Below, piece after piece: positions 62,017-64,000 of a stretch of 64,000 bases of DNA; position 1 is the first letter of the stretch, and every line of letters starts with the position of its first letter. The notes beneath the pieces were generated by a model. The model saw only the letters and a list, made by a program, of their open reading frames with translations, had not been told where the DNA came from and ran no database searches. Made by a program: the position numbers and the translations under genes. This DNA comes from Bacteroidota bacterium (GTDB taxonomy: Bacteria; Bacteroidota; Bacteroidia; Flavobacteriales_D; Sanyastnellaceae). The stretch spans positions 1-64,000 of the forward strand of contig JAQCFW010000002.1 in NCBI GenBank assembly GCA_027619225.1. Direction: 5' to 3'.

Positions 62017-62101
62017 ACCTGTAGATTAAAGAGCGCAAACCATGAATAAAGGCAACCTAAGTAGCACACTCATCGTCTTTATAAAAGCGGACAGGGAAGT
62101 T

Positions 62102-62118
62102 ACACAAATGATTTGTGT
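62102..62118. promoter_or_regulatory. 17-bp perfect palindrome upstream of umuDC
   Basis: ACACAAAT-G-ATTTGTGT is a perfect inverted repeat with 8-bp arms, placed 86 bases upstream of umuD and 264 upstream of susC. The shape suits a dimeric regulator such as a LexA-type or other HTH repressor. No Bacteroidota SOS box is known to me to match it. Confidence 0.5.
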
Positions 62119-62303
62119 TTTCACGCCGAAAAGCAATAACTTTTCACCTTTCCAAAACGAGCCAATCATGAAGCCAACATTAAACCTCCTCTTTCTTGTT
62201 TTCGCCAGGTGCTACTCTTAAATCAAAAGGATTTAAATCTGATTTTGTAAACAATTATTAACATTTACCGCTAAAAACTTATCAACATCTGCCTGAAAGT
62301 CAG

Positions 62304-62333
62304 TTGATTTAACAAATTTTAATTGTACCTTCG
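62304..62333 (+). promoter_or_regulatory. susC promoter
   Basis: TTG (62304-62306), a 19-base spacer and TACCTTCG (62326-62333) match the Bacteroidota TTG/TAnnTTnG arrangement with the same spacing as the rpsT promoter. The leader to the ATG at 62383 would be about 45 bases. Confidence 0.6.
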
Positions 62334-62382
62334 GTCACAATATATACTAATTTTTTTTTTATTAAACCAACCCCCTATTTTT

Positions 62383-64000
62383 ATGAAAGCAAAAATGCTA
62401 ATCTTTATGACCCTGCTCTTCTCAGCGAGTGCTTGGTCTCAAACCACGGTGACCGGTACGGTGACTGACAAAGCCTCCGGCGAGGGTATGCCAGGTGTAG
62501 CTGTCGTAGTTGACGGGTCAGGCCAAGGTGTATTTACCGGAATAGACGGTTCTTATTCTGTTTCTGCCGACCCTACAAATGACGTTTTACTTTTTAGTTT
62601 CGTTGGATTCAAAACTCTTCGTGTTGCTCTAAAAGGTTCTACATCCTTAAATGCTTCTCTCGAAAGCGGAGTTGCACTCGATGAGGTAGTTGTTACTGCT
62701 CTTGGTGTTACACGTGAAAAGAAATCCCTTGGCTATTCTGTACAAGAATTAGGAAACGAAGCCTTCACAGAAGCAAATGCTGACAATATCGTACGTTCAC
62801 TTTCAGGAAAAGTGGCCGGTGTTCAGGTAACTTCTGGAACATCTATGGGTTCATCTTCTAAGGTGTTACTTCGTGGAGCTAGTTCTATCACAGGAGATAA
62901 CCAACCACTATTCGTAGTGAATGGTATCCCAATGGACAACAGCGACTACTCTGGCTACGGCACTCAGCGCTCTACTGGTGGTTACGACTATGGAAATGCG
63001 ATTCAGGACGTTAATCCTGATGACATCGAATCAGTGACTATTCTTAAAGGAGCTGCCGCTGCCGCTCTTTATGGAGCACGTGCAGCAAATGGAGCGATCG
63101 TTATTACTACGAAGAATGGTAAAGGATACCAAGCTGCTGGCAAACGCGGTATAGGTGTATCTGTCAACTCTGGCGTAGAATTCAACAATGTTTACATACT
63201 TCCTGAATACCAAAATCGTTACGGTGGAGGTGCTGGAACAGCTTGGATCGATACTGTTGACGGAGCTTTTATTCCAGACTATGGATATGATGGGTCTTGG
63301 GGACCTGAGCTTCTCGGTCAAGATACAAGACACTGGGATTCTTGGGATGAAGGGTCTGACACCTATGGTGAAGTTCGTGCATGGAGCCCAACAGATAGTG
63401 ATGTTGAAGATTACTTCCAGACAGGTGTAACGTACAGAAATAATTTCGCTGTCACGGGTGCAACTGATGCAAGTTCTTTCCGTCTTTCTTACACGAAGTA
63501 CGATCAAACTGGTGTTTACGAGAACTCTTCATTGAGTCGCAACACTTTGTCTTTCTCTAGCTCATCTGATGTAAGCGACGATTTAACAGTAAGCGCCAAT
63601 GTGAATTACGTACAGAGTGAAGGTGAAGGTCGTCCAAATACAGGATATGGCTCTTCTATTATGAGTCAATTTACACAATGGGGACAACGCCAGCTAAGTA
63701 TGGATCGCCTTCGTGATTACATGAATCCTGATGGATCTCAACGTACTTGGAACCGAAATAGCGCTGCTGACGGATCACCACACTATTGGGACAACCCTTT
63801 CTGGGAGCGTTACCAAAACGTACAAGACGATCAGCGAGACAGAGTTTACGGAAATATTAGTGTTGACTATACGATTAATGACAACCTTAGTCTTACAGGT
63901 CGTGCGATGACAGATTTCTATACTGACCGTCGTCAAGAGCGTATCTCAGTTGGTGGAGTTAACGAGTCAAGCTACTCAGAGTACACTCGTCAATTACAAG
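62383..64000 (+). CDS. SusC/RagA family TonB-linked outer membrane protein, partial
   Basis: The first 539 codons of a SusC-type receptor that runs off the right edge. The signal peptide ends at AWSQ (about 20); a carboxypeptidase-like domain (TVTGTVTDKASGEGMPGV) is followed by the plug with VVVTALGVTREKKSLGYSVQ, LRGASSITGDNQPLFVVNG and ILKGAAAAALYGARAANGA, all canonical for SusC/RagA. Barrel strands follow. With a SusD partner (expected beyond the edge) it imports glycans or peptides. No frameshift is seen to the end. Confidence 0.95.
   Translation, partial: MKAKMLIFMTLLFSASAWSQTTVTGTVTDKASGEGMPGVAVVVDGSGQGVFTGIDGSYSVSADPTNDVLLFSFVGFKTLRVALKGSTSLNASLESGVALDEVVVTALGVTREKKSLGYSVQELGNEAFTEANADNIVRSLSGKVAGVQVTSGTSMGSSSKVLLRGASSITGDNQPLFVVNGIPMDNSDYSGYGTQRSTGGYDYGNAIQDVNPDDIESVTILKGAAAAALYGARAANGAIVITTKNGKGYQAAGKRGIGVSVNSGVEFNNVYILPEYQNRYGGGAGTAWIDTVDGAFIPDYGYDGSWGPELLGQDTRHWDSWDEGSDTYGEVRAWSPTDSDVEDYFQTGVTYRNNFAVTGATDASSFRLSYTKYDQTGVYENSSLSRNTLSFSSSSDVSDDLTVSANVNYVQSEGEGRPNTGYGSSIMSQFTQWGQRQLSMDRLRDYMNPDGSQRTWNRNSAADGSPHYWDNPFWERYQNVQDDQRDRVYGNISVDYTINDNLSLTGRAMTDFYTDRRQERISVGGVNESSYSEYTRQLQ

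Larger units (their letters stand above)
62017..62382. other. Intergenic region between umuD and susC
   Basis: This 366-base divergent gap holds the palindrome at 62102-62118 and the susC promoter at 62304-62333. An ORF of 59 codons (62042-62221, plus) starting MNKGNLSS is present but its composition is not convincingly protein-like. No RNA gene was recognised. Confidence 0.5.

Noticed and set aside
62042-62221. 59-codon plus-strand ORF between umuD and susC, ending in a signal-peptide-like stretch
   Set aside because: Composition is not convincingly protein-like, it contains the palindrome at 62102-62118, and no promoter or homologue is evident; kept only as an intergenic note.

Overview
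The window looks like a chromosomal segment from a marine-type member of the Bacteroidota, most likely order Flavobacteriales (Cryomorphaceae/Schleiferiaceae-like; inferred from gene content, not from a tree). Supporting signs are type IX secretion (T9SS) C-terminal domains of types A and B, a SusC/RagA receptor, a carboxypeptidase-regulatory-like TonB receptor, Bacteroidota-typical families (BatA-domain protein, DUF3127, DUF3467, TIGR02757, GH3-like, DUF368) and promoter -7 elements of the form TAnnTTnG in place of sigma70 -10 boxes. No rRNA, tRNA, CRISPR array, prophage or insertion sequence was seen. Genes are densely packed; only two stretches exceed 300 bases without a convincing gene (178-490 and 62017-62382).

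Layout. 1-5.9 kb: the start of a secreted protein with a dockerin-like module, tRNA hydroxylase trhO, a secreted S8 peptidase and a T9SS type B adhesin-like protein. 5.9-15.7 kb: fabD, a coiled-coil protein, an MFS transporter divergent from a 25-residue-repeat protein, then a long minus-strand run etfB-etfA-DUF151-purE-flavin reductase-DUF3127-atoE-M16 peptidase. 15.8-19.9 kb: pdhB, membrane pyrophosphatase hppA and a YceI lipoprotein, closed by a 12-bp tandem repeat and a strong bidirectional terminator. 20-24.8 kb (minus): glmM, cysteine desulfurase, GH3-like, deoxynucleoside kinase. 24.9-30.6 kb (plus): TPR protein, comA-like phosphosulfolactate synthase, rhodanese, DUF368 (PopT-type), aroE, murQ and an unknown gene. 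31.4-34.8 kb: BatA-domain protein overlapping a dihydroorotase homologue that has lost metal ligands. 34.8-40.4 kb (minus): rpsT, then radC-wecB-polysaccharide deacetylase-upp-membrane protein-yjjG-DUF3467.

40.4-59.2 kb is a secreted and surface-enzyme region: GH13 amylase, GH2 beta-mannosidase, GH20 hexosaminidase, CutC, an esterase, phenylalanine hydroxylase, and a compact group made of a lamin-tail-domain protein, a TonB receptor and an OB-fold/PLD-nuclease-like secreted protein, followed by an Asp-box (sortilin-like) protein. 59.2-62 kb is a minus-strand umuD-umuC-rluF-yjbR run, and the window ends inside a SusC-family receptor.

Main points for follow-up: a recurrent cysteine-flanked dockerin-like module on four secreted proteins, never together with a T9SS sorting domain in this window; a DUF3127 OB-fold protein carrying a perfect SSB-type C-terminal tip; promoters so close to start codons that several mRNAs should be leaderless, including two back-to-back -7 elements forming a palindrome; a pseudo-dihydroorotase; and a candidate polymer (possibly extracellular DNA) scavenging locus.
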